64,000 nt of DNA from Nymphaea colorata (taxonomy: Eukaryota > Streptophyta > Magnoliopsida > Nymphaeales > Nymphaeaceae): the NCBI RefSeq assembly GCF_008831285.2, contig NC_045139.1:1036204-1100203 (forward strand), in the 5' to 3' direction. Shown piece after piece: positions 13,240 through 24,009 of this stretch; position 1 is the first letter of the stretch, and each line of letters starts with the position of its first letter. A program made the translations under genes and the position numbers. The notes under the pieces were generated by a model. It was not told the DNA's origin, ran no database searches, and saw only the letters and a program-made list of their open reading frames with translations.

Positions 13240-13580
13240 CACCAAGCTTGTGTTCATTTTATGACAATTTATAATTGTGGGCCACATATGAAATGCATTG
13301 TTTGTGGTCGGAACTCTCTGGGCAGGATGAACTGTTGAAGGTGAGATCTCAGAGCAGAAATGTTGCAGAATCGAAGACAGTGCTAGCTGTGCTTCGACCA
13401 TGTCCAATGTTTCCGTAATGCCGATCCTTGGTCCCCATTCGAGTGGTAACAGGGCATTTGATGCTTTTAAGAATTTGAAACTGTGCCGGAGAACTGCTTC
13501 GGGTCGAACTCTTCAAAATTTTGCAGTCATGGTGGACTGTTATACTTGCACTCCAACTGGGAGGTGAACTGACCAGTGTC
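13240..13580 (-). pseudogene. P450 last-exon relic (CYP72 clan)
   Basis: Three minus-strand frames together show the last exon in order: EEFDPKQFSGTVSNS then a stop and KHQM, next a piece where PFGWGPR should be but is scrambled by indels, then MVEAQLALSSILQHF and EISPS with a degraded HAP segment. The layout matches [38 protein letters not shown] and ELSPSY of the copy at 15.4 kb. The haem-cysteine region is unreadable in any one frame, and there are at least two stops and several frameshifts. No exons 1-4 are visible beside it. It is an old dead copy between the transporter and the next P450. Confidence 0.75.
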
Positions 13581-13599
13581 AAAAGTTAATACGATCAAT

Positions 13600-15431
13600 A
13601 ATTGTAACTCATTGAACCTTACAAGGAAATTCTATTATTCTATAATATAATCTAACAAATATTTTGGATTTCTCAAGTGGACTTTTGGGTACTGCAAACC
13701 AAGCTGTACAGAAAATACTTCCAGTCAGATGCAGTACTATAATTTTGCTGGATCTGAACGTTATTCTAGCCTTTTTGCATTTCATTTTTTTCTACATTTT
13801 GGCCCATATTTTGCCACAGTGGCGCAAGATGACATTAAAGAAGCTGCTTGGGAGTTGGATTAAGTGGATTGAGTTTGTTTTCATTTCCAGATCCGTCAGT
13901 TATCGATATCGATCTGTACAGGCCAAAAGGTATCATATCGATCGCCTGCTAAAACAAGACATACTGATACAACCTTTGAACTTTTATATATATTTGAAGT
14001 TTTTTGTTATCTTCAATGAGTTTTATTTGCTACTAAATTGAAAAATCAAAATAAATTGGGCAGACTCTGATTTCATGTCGTATTAACATTGTTCCTAACG
14101 ACCATCTGGGGTGGTTCCCTTCCATTAATAAGCAGATTTTTTTTTTTTTATGAATATGAATGAGTCATGTCCGGTTCATGTTTTCAATAAGCCAAGTTTG
14201 GCTGAGATTTTGACAAGCTGACTAGCACGCTTCATTTACTTCCCCTATATCTAAACAGGCGTTAGGATGAAGTAGGATAGGCACTAGCTAAAAGATATAC
14301 TTATCTTAGACAAGTTTTGTCATATGGCTGAAGATAAGACAACTTGTTGGAGGTGCTGATCTTGGAAGAAATAAATTTTAAATCCAATTTAAACAAGTTG
14401 GCTTGAGTTGGGCTTGTAGAAAAGGAACTACTATGAACTTACCCTATTTACTAAATTTCTTACGTTGCTCATGAATTCACCAACCATCACATGGAATTCT
14501 AGTGCCACTCAAATCGATCGGTTCAGGAAAAGTCTGAATCCATGGGGAATAGGATCCAATTGAATTTGCTACAGCCAGAAAAACCAAAATCCAAAAATAA
14601 TGTCCTCGCCAATTTAGATAAACATATATTGGATGACTAATAATGGTTAATTGGTCCTCACGGGCACTTTTTTCCAATCTTATTTCACGTAAAGTATAAA
14701 TTACGGACAAAAACAGTTCGGATCGAGTTCACCAAATACGGATCGGATTTCACTAAATACGTACATTTGGACTTTATATTAACATCCAACTAAATACAGC
14801 AAAACAAAGATAAAATTCTCATATCAGGTGCCGCCCATTTGCATCCCTAAGCATAATGACAAATTTTTAGTGGCTTCTTTTCCATGTTGATTCTCCGTTA
14901 GCCATTACGTGACTTTCGGGGAAGGTTTGATTCATTTTCAATCAGTATTTCTATCTCTATTATCTTCCAAACCTCCTCTCTCTCCGTTGAATGATTGTGA
15001 AGTATGCTGACAAGAATGACAGATTGTAAATGATACTTTTGATTATGCTACCTTTAAAACCATGACCTAATCTAAAAATTCGATGATATTTAACTCATAA
15101 CTCAATGTTTAGAACCTTCAAGTCATGAGAATTGCCGGCAATTGATTTTCCAACCATATACACGAGAATGACATGATTCAGGAATTATTTCCTACCAAAC
15201 GATGTTTATAGATCACGCATATAAGGTTTACACTTGAAGAAAATGACCAGCTGCTCCACACCTTCATTAGTGCCAAATATTCAATCTACTGAAATCAAGA
15301 AATATGAGCAGAACACAGAATTATTCAATGTTGCTGCAACTCAAGTGAAACACAATAGCTATATGGTCCGTCCCTGGGTGCCTGCACGGTAAACGGTGCA
15401 AAGCCATATTGTCCTTTCAGGAACCATAATC
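13600..15431. other. Intergenic, repeat-bearing
   Basis: No gene is seen. The block around 14690-14760 (CAAAAACAGTTCGGATCGAG region) recurs inverted near 23060-23130, marking a dispersed repeat. The plus-strand open frame 13664-14041 resembles no family I know. Confidence 0.4.
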
Positions 15432-18400
15432 TCATAGTTGTCTTGAGATAAGAGGAGCACCATGCTGAGGCTGCACGGACACAGCAACATAAGGAGCGTG
15501 GACATAAGATGGTGAGAGCTCAAAGGAGAAATGTTGAAGAATCATGGCTAGTGCCAATTTTGCTCCAGTGATTGCAACCGCTTGTCCGAGGCAGATCCTC
15601 GGTCCCCAACCAAATGGAATGAAGCCCATTTTATGCTTCGAGGCATTTGAAACGCCCTTGGAGAATCGGTCCGGATCGAACTTGTCTGCGTCGTCACCCC
15701 AAATTTCTTTGTCATGTTGGATAAGGAGTATGGGGATCAATACTTCAACACCAGCCGGGAGGGTGTACTGCCCGATCGTCACACTCTGGTACGTTCGCCG
15801 AAGTAACAGCGGCAGACCAGTATACAATCGCAGAACCTCATAAAGAATCATGGTAACCTGAAAGATTTCCATGTTGAAATATAATGTTATGATTCAAGAA
15901 CATGAGAGGAAGAAAACATATGTAGCTGAGGTTCTAAAACTACCAACTTGGAGTACATGTTTGTGAATCTAGTAAGAAGAACTAAATAATAATGGCACAA
16001 CCACAACCCCATTAAAGCTAATAATTTGGAGAACATCACAGTGCGGAGTACTCAAAGGCCAACGAGTAACAAAACATTAATGTTTTCCCACTACAAGCAT
16101 AAACTGAATGTTAACAGGTGCTCAGATCTTAAACACTCTACAGGAAGCTAAAATGAAGGACAAGATGAATTTTACCAAAGGAAGAAGTTAGAGACTTACA
16201 ATCTTTAGTTGGTTTAGGTTGTCAAACGTGGGAATCTGCTTCCCACATAACTGAAGTATCTCGTCCCTTGCACGGTTTTGCCATAGTGGATGCATGGCTA
16301 GAGCTACCATCGCCCATGTCGCCAGTGCCGAAGTTGTGTCGTGTGCAATACTAAGTAACCTGCATTCCTCCAAGATGTCCTCTATTGACATCCCCACTTC
16401 CTTTGAACCTCCATCCTCTTGGATCGTGCTGCTTATATACGATTGCAACATTACACCCAGAACATTATCGTTACTAGGATTTCCCACTTTCATCTCCTCT
16501 AATCTTTTACTTATCAAATTCATCAACATAGATGTCACTTCTGCGTGTATGTTCTTTTTCCTGATGTTAGTTTCTGTGGCAAAGCTGCATGTTTGAAAAA
16601 AAACTTGGTTCTCATAAACAAGTATAATTTCTTGATCAAAAGTTGCATGACTACAAGAATGGGGAAAAGAACTTGAGGGGTTTAAAGAAAGAGGAACCAG
16701 AACTTTTAATAATTATATGAATCAAACAAACATTATTAACAGAGCAATAATGATTATTTGGATGTCATATGTGTTAATGAACTTTCTCATAAGTTTGACC
16801 TTATTTCATGGGATTCATTATGTGGCCCTGAGTTTGAAAGGAGTGGTGGGGTAAGTAGATTGGAGAGATCAGAAGCATTTTTGGCAGACTCCTAGTTTGT
16901 GGATTTATCTTGTTGGCAGGAAATCACTTGATTTTGGGAAGGTACTAAATGGTGCTGGGAAGGCACATAAAATTTTAGCCAGTGATTGATCCATGATGAA
17001 TATTGATTAATTTTTCGATGGATAACGGGAGCAGAACTTGCTAGTTGCTAGTGGAAAAAGGTTTGCTGGAGCCGAATTTTTTCTATTTTGACAGAGTACA
17101 GAATTCCGTCAGAGATACGTTCCATTTTGATTATATTATGATCCTTCGTTTCATATTGGAAAAAGCTGACGTTCATTTCCCTTCTATCTCCATGTAGCAG
17201 GAAGATCGTATTTGGGGCATATTGTTTGCTAGTTGCTGCCTTTCATGTACAGTTAATTTTCTCCCATCAGAGGGATTATAGAGTGTCGAGTGCAATAGGC
17301 AACCAACTGGTTTTGCCCAATATCGCAGTTCAGGCACCCGAACATGTCAAATGGGTGTGCTGATCGTCATGTTAGTGAACCTGACTACTCTGATCAGATG
17401 GCAAACTTGGTGCATTTATTGATTTGAAGGCTATAAAGACCACAGATTAGACTGTAGACTACTGAGCAAAATGATTCAACACATAAAAAATAACATACAA
17501 AACTGATGGGGAAAGTAAAATTCAGCATATAATTACTTGAAATCCCCAAACACTCACCTAAATGCAGGGAAATAAATTTCCCAAAGTGATGTCGCTGATA
17601 GCTTGGCTTGTTCTGCCTGAAGTTCGAATACCCGCTTTAATTCTGCATAGCTACTACCATATATAGTTTTGGAGTGAATCTCTTTGATAAGCTGTCGTAG
17701 TTCAATGGACACATCTAGTTCCCGGTGCCCACAGGGACCAACCAGCTTATTCCATCTAGAGATCATTTCAGTGCAGCTAGAAGAAAAAGCTGAGAAAGTC
17801 TCCTGCAACCCAATTGAAGATCAAAATTGGAAAAAAGCAGTTCAATCAAATAATTAGTATTATCTGAAAAAGGGACAGCAGCGCCATTGCAGCATCACCT
17901 TTAGTTTTCCTCTAGTCAATCCAGGTTTCAGTATTCCTCTGTGACGGGCCCATTTCTCACCATTGTGGGTAATAAGACCTCCACCAAGCAACTTCACCGC
18001 GAGCGAATCTAGTCCACTGTGAAAATGAGTAGACTTGTTGAAGAAAATTTCCTTAACAAGGTCCGGAGAGGAGACGACCACTCTTGGCAGATTTCCATAC
18101 CAAATAACAAACACCTTGCCTGCACATCGCATTGATCAGCATATTGGATATATGGAGGAATACTTGAGACGGTTAAAGGAACAACAACAAGAAACCAAGA
18201 CAGGTCCAAGCTCAAGCATACCCAGGCAAAAAGAATAAGGAAAAATTAAACAAGAGCAGCCCCGGTTGGACCAATCTGAGCAACTATTATAGAGAAAGCT
18301 ACTACAAAGAAAAACAAACCCCATGCTCACCAGAATCTCTAGTTGTAGGAGAACCAAGATAAACGATCGCATAAGAAAGAGCAACAATTTACGTGATTGA

Positions 18401-18601
18401 AAGGCCATAATCTTTCTTGCGGACGTAAGTTGCGCACACAACTCATTTGTTTTGACGTTGGCAGGCTGCCGGCAGCAACCTCTGGTGGTAGGAATGTTGG
18501 TGGGACGGAAGGGAGGGAGGCAAGGTTCGGTGAGAGAGAAAGGGATATTGTCTACTTGACAAATAAAAATAAAAATGATAGGTACGTCGAAATCATGGTT
18601 A

Positions 18602-18605
<4 letters not shown>

Positions 18606-18638
<33 letters not shown>
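18606..18638. repeat. (TA)n microsatellite in intron 1
   Basis: Plain TA dinucleotide run of about 33 bp within the long first intron of the P450 at 15.4-21.0 kb. Confidence 0.9.
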
Positions 18639-18640
<2 letters not shown>

Positions 18641-19272
18641 TTTTAAATTCATGTTAAAAAATGTTGAACAAAATATAAATCTTCTAATGTGTTTATAAAC
18701 ACTAACTTAACATAATGATACTTTAATTCAAATTTTTTTATACAAAAAAATATAAATCTTTCTATTGCCAATATTTTGATGTTATCAGAACCCTTCATTT
18801 TTTTATTATTAAGAAAACAACTAATTTAATACATGTTTTCATCAAATTACTCTAAAAATCACCTCTATAATTTTTGCCCTTATTAAGAGGCTTTTCTTTT
18901 TATAGGCTAAGGATTTGTTGGTCATTGGCGCCGGTGGAACATAATTGGATCGTATGTCGACGCACATTATACGCACGACTTGATTGAAGGACTTTTCATG
19001 CACTGAGGTGAAAATGGCCAGAATAGAATACCTTGGACTGACGAAAACCCTCTTATAGTGGAGAGTGGAAAGGATGAAATCTCCCAAATTAATGTCCATT
19101 TCTTTGAACATATATAAATAAAATGCTCCACAGACAATTCTAACAGAGGCGATTATTTTGTACCTCTCCAATGGGAGCGTTTGTTATGATTGGATCTGAC
19201 ACCCATGGTGGTTTGAGATTATTAGAAATTTTAAATCCATGGATTTTAGGTCAAACCTTGCATCCATCCAAC

Positions 19273-20259
19273 CAGCCGCGGAGCCAGAAAAATTCGCTGG
19301 CGAGGCACTTATTTAAAATACTCAAAGCTAGTGGGGGACTTATATATATATAATGATAAATATTTAAAATTCTTATTTAAAAATAAAGAATTTTTAAGAG
19401 ACTGACACATCTTCTAACTTAAAATATCTTATTGAAAGGAAGAAAAAAAAAAAAAAAAACGGCATGGTGAGGACAGGGCCTAAAAGGCCTAAATTGAACA
19501 GTGAAGTGTTGGCATTTTATTTGGCTTGTATAACTTGATTTACAAATTTATTTTCACATTAATACTATTGAATATTAGAAAAGTGATTTTAATAATTGAA
19601 AATGCAAATTTAGAAAATCGGTGTTAAATGTTTTACGAATAATCTCCTGTAGGTCTCGCGGCTCACTTCTGCAAGCCTAGTTAGAACAAGCAAAGTCCGG
19701 AGACTGGTTTGGTACCAGCCTTGATAGAGTGTAAGACATCATCTACGACAAGAAATCCGAATCTCACAAAAATTTCGTACATGAAAAGATAATTTTCCAA
19801 TGTGGGTAAGACAAAATATGTCATGCATTTTTTCTAAGTAGGCCACATGGTAAAGATGTGAGAGACAATTAAAAAATTTAAAATATTCAAGACAATTCTT
19901 GATAATTTTCCCATGTGGTTAAGACAAATAAATTATAAACGGCATGCATGCTTCTAATAGGCTACAGGGTGAAGATGTGCGAAACCATTTAAAAATTTTA
20001 CAATATTTAAGAAAATTCGTAGCCGTCTCCGAATGTGACCTTCTTCTCTCACCTTTTTCTTTTTTAATTTAAACTCATGATTTATTAAATGAGGCATGAA
20101 ACAAATGTTTTTCGTGTACCACCATTCCGTGAAACTTATCATGGATAATTTCTCCCTTGCAATCATGTAAAAAGCCAGAGTTATGGTGGTCTGCACGTGG
20201 GCTATCTTGGGCTGGCGTGGGCAGGCGCCCACACCTGCCCCACGCTGGTTCCGCCACTG
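19273..20259. mobile_element. Non-autonomous hAT-type element, 987 bp, 8-bp TSD
   Basis: The left end CAGCCGCGGAGCCAG and the inverted right end CTGGTTCCGCCACTG form imperfect terminal inverted repeats. They are flanked by exact 8-bp duplications CATCCAAC at 19265-19272 and 20260-20267. CA-starting TIRs with an 8-bp TSD are the hAT hallmark. The interior has no transposase frame. It lies in intron 1 of the P450 at 15.4-21.0 kb and shares its ends with the small element at 2182-2385. Confidence 0.8.
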
Positions 20260-21058
20260 CATCCAACCAAGAAGTTTGACCATAAATTGATGGTCTTAGA
20301 TCATTTTAGGAGCCGTTTGTTTGCAACAGACAAAATATCCATGGATGTTCGTCCATGTATCTTTGTCCATGGATGAAAAACCACGAGTCTTTGTCTATCG
20401 ATAAGTTTTATTCAATCACAGCTATGCGATGAAATGCATCGGACACTGAATTGTGAGAAACATAGATTAGTATTAACTATTGAAGTTAAGCATGCTTTCA
20501 TGAAATCATATAAAAAAGAAAATGTCACCGAAGAGCTAGCTAGCTATATATATGACTTTCTTGATCAAGCAAGAGAAAGAGAAGAGAAAAAGCATAATCG
20601 AAACACTCCTCCATTGCAGGAACTGAATTTTCTCGTCATGTGCTTGAACAGCTAGGTGGTCGGGGTGTCAGCTAAACCCTCTTTTAAGTGGTCTGGCCTA
20701 TAGATTTCCTCGTTAGAAAGGGAAGAACAAAAGAGAAAGCAAGGGACGGCACAACACACAATGTTTTACCATATCTGTCCATGGTTTGCTGCAGAAAAGG
20801 CAGGAGGCGAGGAACTATGTCATGGGATAAGGCCATGGGCTTTGAGATTGTCTCCATGCTCATGCTTACAAACTCCCTACTGTTGCCAAAGAGGAGTTTG
20901 TAAGGAGGTCCATCGATTCCTTGCTTCTTCAACTACTTCCCTATTCTCTTGGGCTTCAACCAAAGTGAGCACACCAACTTCACCACCACCACCCATGTCA
21001 GAGCACAAAACAGAGCATAAGTTTCCGTATTCATGCCTCACTACTCCAAAGAGAGATC

Positions 21059-21060
<2 letters not shown>

Positions 21061-21154
<94 letters not shown>
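21061..21154. repeat. (GA)n microsatellite
   Basis: About 94 bp of GA repeats immediately upstream of the exon-1 start codon (21034) of the P450 at 15.4-21.0 kb, so it lies in its leader or core promoter. Confidence 0.95.
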
Positions 21155-21156
<2 letters not shown>

Positions 21157-21249
21157 ATGGTGCTCTTAAGATGCTTTGCATATAAGGAGATGAAGAACTG
21201 CAGTTGGATAAAATAATTGAAAGGGCATCTTAACCATTTCAAGTTCATT

Positions 21250-22526
21250 GAAGTGAGCTCGTTAAAGCTCGATTTGGCTCGATTAGTTAAAATACCGGTT
21301 TTAAAAAAACCAGTTCAGCACTTCTCAGGCGGGAAACTCATAACTCCTTTTCAGTTTAGGTTTCCTTTTTCCGTTCTCCCTCCCTCCGACTCAGACCCTC
21401 CCTCTCTCGGTCTCTTCGACTTCTCCTTCTCTTCTTCGTCTCTGTGCTCTCCATTATTTTTCCAACCATGAAGTTCCTTGACCACCATCACCGGTCTGTG
21501 GCAGCATTCGGTGGCATCCGGCGGTTTCTAGCCATCGGTGAGTCTGTCCATCCGGAAAATCAAAGATAAGTTATTTGGTTTTTTCTATTTATTTCCACTT
21601 TTTTTTTCTCCTTCTTTTTCTTCAAGGGCATGTTTGCTGGACGTAGCAATGGATGACCAAGAAACAAAAAATGAAGAAGAAGAGGCGGAATGGAGAAAAT
21701 ATTAGGGTTATCCTCTTTCCTCTTCTCTTCTCATGGTGGTCTTGCGTTATTTAGTGCTTTGGTTGTCTAGAAAGTAAAGTTTCTTGCTTTTCTGCTCAAT
21801 GGATTGGTTGTCTGGATACGTAGGAGATGGCGGTCATCAATTTTTCATTTTTGTCGTTTTCTTTCCTTCCTGTTCACTGTGGATTAGGTGCACGAAGCTC
21901 CTTTTATAATTTCGCTAGAGCACCACCCACCATCTTCCTCCTTCACCCTTTACGATTCTGTTCCTCTGTTGAAGAAAACCGCAAGTCTTTTTGTCTGTTT
22001 ACCCCCTTCTTACCCCCTTCTTGTTTGGGGAAGAAGAAGAGGGGAAAAAAAGTTTGAGTGTCTTCTTTTGATGGTTTGGTTAATTAGGTTTCTTGTGCAA
22101 GGTAAGAGAGTCATGTATGCGCAGAAGATTAGAGGGCTTGAAGCAACATGCGTTGTGTTGTGAGATGGAGGACACAGGGTTCTGTGTTGGTGGCAGCAAG
22201 GTTACCGCCTGCTCAGCTCTTCTAGAGCTCTCGACCTCCGCTGACCTGATTGGGTTCAAGCAGGCCGTCGAAGAGGATGGCTCCGCCATCGATGAGGCCA
22301 GCTTCTGGTACGACGGGTCCTCCGACAGGAAGATGGGCTTCATCCATAGGACGCCGCTGATGATCGCCGTGCTCTTCAGCAGCATCGATAGAGGAATAAA
22401 CGAGTTAAACGAGTCGAGCTCGAGCTCGTGTTAGGGAACTCGACTCGAGTTCAAGCTTGAGCTCGAGCTCATTGAGTCGAGTCGAGCTGGGCAAGCTCGG
22501 GCTCGACTCGGCTCGTGTGCAGCCCT
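21250..22526. mobile_element. Repeat-bounded segment carrying captured gene pieces
   Basis: It is bounded on the left by AGCTCG-rich sequence (21252-21290). On the right lies a long GAGCTCGAGCTC-type stretch (22395-22520) ending in TGTGCAGCCCTA. The same right-end word recurs at 37.24 and 55.85 kb. Between the borders lie pyrimidine-rich leader-like sequences and a GC-richer exon fragment. The outer ends and any target-site duplication could not be fixed, so the element class is open. Confidence 0.4.
22163..22392 (+). pseudogene. Captured fragment of a CCCH zinc-finger/ankyrin protein gene
   Basis: The frame reads VGGSKVTACSALLELSTSAD, then LIGFKQAVEEDGSAIDEASF, then WYD, followed by KMGFIHRTPLMIAVLFSSID. 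This is the N-terminal block of plant tandem CCCH zinc-finger proteins with ankyrin repeats (the SZF/OXS2 type): LLEL..DDL..FK..VEE, DE.GFWY and the KMGFEERTPLM(I/V)A motif that opens the first ankyrin repeat. Similarity stops at SSID, where AGCTCG-rich repeat sequence begins at about 22395. No zinc fingers follow. The fragment is clearly GC-richer than its surroundings. An upstream stretch with TTTTATAATT and pyrimidine-rich sequence (21905-22020) may be the captured promoter and leader. Non-functional as a protein gene. Confidence 0.65.
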
Positions 22527-22719
22527 AGACTACTGAGCAGCTCAGTTCATTTACTTGCCCTTTCTATCTAGGTAAAGACAATACTAGTAGTCGTGATGGT
22601 AAAGGCGATAATGATGGTATTGATGATATTAATAAGGAAACACCAACTAGCCAAGATAATGGGGTAGTAATAAAAAGGCAATAGCTGTTCATGCAGATAT
22701 ATTATTAAAAAAAAAATTA

Positions 22720-23010
22720 CTACATTATTTTAAATTCTAAACATCATACAATGCAAATTGATTCACAATCCCAACGGTTAAAACTGTCTAGCAGCCTTTT
22801 GAAAATTTTGCCGGCAGCTTCAAAGCTGTTGGCGTATGAATTGCCGACAGCCGTGAGGGGTTTTTGACAATGGTCTGAGCTGTTGGCAATATCAAAAATT
22901 GTTGTAGTAGAAGTTTTGTTTGTTGCGAACTCCCAGTAATTGTTCCCATGTTATCTCTTTGACAACGGTCTTAGTAGTCAGACTTGTTGGATTATCTATT
23001 TTTACATGGT
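22720..23010. repeat. Dispersed repeat, copy 1 (pair with 25450-25710)
   Basis: It shares long near-identical blocks with 25450-25710, including TTTTGAAAATTTTGCCGGC and CTTTGACAACGGTCTTAGTA. Its GCCGGCAGCTTCAAAGCTGT / TTGTTGTAGTAG wording resembles plant CACTA-type element ends, but no CACTA terminus was found. Confidence 0.55.
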
Positions 23011-23572
23011 GGTATGGACAGTTTTGCTCAATTTAACTGGACGATACTATAAAGTCCAATTTAAGAATTTGGTGAATTCCGATCCGAACTGTTTTTGTCT
23101 ATAATTTATACTTTACGTGAAGTAAAATGAGAAAAGGTGGCACTTGTTAAAATTTTGAAATTAATATTTGCATCTCGAGGCATATAAGGCCCACAAATTT
23201 CTAGTGGTTTCTTTCCCATGCTGATTCTTCCGCAGCTACTCAGCTTCGGTGATGATTATCTGTCCATCTCTCATATCTTTCTCTCGTCACCTCTCTCAAT
23301 AACAAGTTTTTTTTCTTATGAAGAGTAAATTAGTATTAACTATTAAAGTTAATCACGCTTTCATGAAATCATATAAAAAAGTATGCCACCAAAGAGCTAG
23401 CTAGCTATATTTGACTTCCTCGATCATGCAAGAGAAGAGAAAAGCATAATTGAAACACTCCTCCGTTGATGTGCTTGAACAGCTAGATGGCCTGGCCTGG
23501 TCTATAGATTTCCTAGTTAGAAAGGGAAGAAGAAAGAGAAGGCAAGGGTCGGCACAATATACAATGTTTTAC

Positions 23573-23870
23573 CATATCTGTTCATGGTTTGCAGCAGAGA
23601 AGGCAGGAGACAAGGAACTGTGTCATGGTATCAGGCCATGGGCTTTGAGAACGTCTCCATGCTCAGGCTTACAGACTCCCTATCGTTGCCAAGGAGGAGT
23701 TTGTAAGGAGGTCCATCGACTCCTTGCTTCTTCAACAACTTTGCTGCTCTCTGGGGCTTCAACCAAAGTGGGTAGACCAACTTCGTTACCACCACCACCA
23801 CCCATGTCAGAACAAGAGCATTACAAGCACAATCCAGAGCTTAAGTTACGCTTTCATGCCTCGCTACTCT
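23573..23870 (-). pseudogene. Stray P450 exon 1 (duplicate of the exon at 20.8 kb)
   Basis: The frame shows KLVYPLWLKPQRAAKLLKKQ, then GVDGPPYKLLLGNDRESV and METFSKPMA, a TGA at 23633-23631, then HDTVPCLLPS and NRYG with donor G|GTAAAA at 23572. No in-frame ATG survives upstream (a TAA intervenes), and no exon 2 lies within the next 2.4 kb downstream on this strand. About 0.7 kb around it (23330-24000) parallels 20450-21200, including the GCTAGCTAGCTATAT block, so it arose by segmental duplication of the exon-1 region alone. Confidence 0.75.
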
Positions 23871-24009
23871 AAAGAGAGATCCAGAAAGAGCGATTTTGCG
23901 ACCATGGTGCTCATAAGATCAAGAACGCTTCCCATGTATAGGGACGAAGAACTGCAGTTGGAGAAAATAATTGAAAAGAGAAATGTGGGGCGTTTTAGCT
24001 ATATTTCAT

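Larger units (their letters stand above)
15432..21034 (-). pseudogene. Cytochrome P450 (CYP72 clan), five exons, one nonsense codon in exon 1
   Basis: Exons: 21034-20770, 18119-17899, 17802-17558, 16584-16200, 15857-15432. Lengths 265+221+245+385+426 sum to 514 codons, with phases identical to the intact copy at 38.9 kb. Features in order are an N-terminal hydrophobic anchor, KKQGIDGPPYKLLFGN, GEKWARHRGILKPGL, an I-helix reading SIAHDTTSALATW, EVLRLY (ExxR), DDADKFDPDRF and the haem loop [11 protein letters not shown]. The I-helix normally reads AGxE/DTT; here the Gly is Ala. The exon 1 frame has TAG at 20935-20933, just before LKKQG. The paralogous exon at 23.6 kb has a sense Leu codon there, so TAG is derived. 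Intron 1 is 2650 bp and contains the hAT element 19273-20259 and a (TA)n tract. Exon 1 assignment rests on phase and position, since no closer exon 1 exists. If another leader is used, the gene could still be expressed. Confidence 0.8.

Noticed and set aside
13664-14041. 125-aa open frame on the plus strand
   Set aside because: No recognisable domain, no splice context and AT-rich composition; probably chance.
18136-18441. Minus-strand open frame just upstream of P450 exon 2, as its exon 1
   Set aside because: It lacks the anchor/hinge GxxGPPYKLxxGN pattern and the RYG-type ending; the exon at 20.8 kb has both and the right phase.
20877-21248. Ser-Leu repeat frame and Arg-Glu repeat frame around 21.1 kb
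   Set aside because: Translation of the (GA)n tract on the two strands; the real content is P450 exon 1 on the minus strand.
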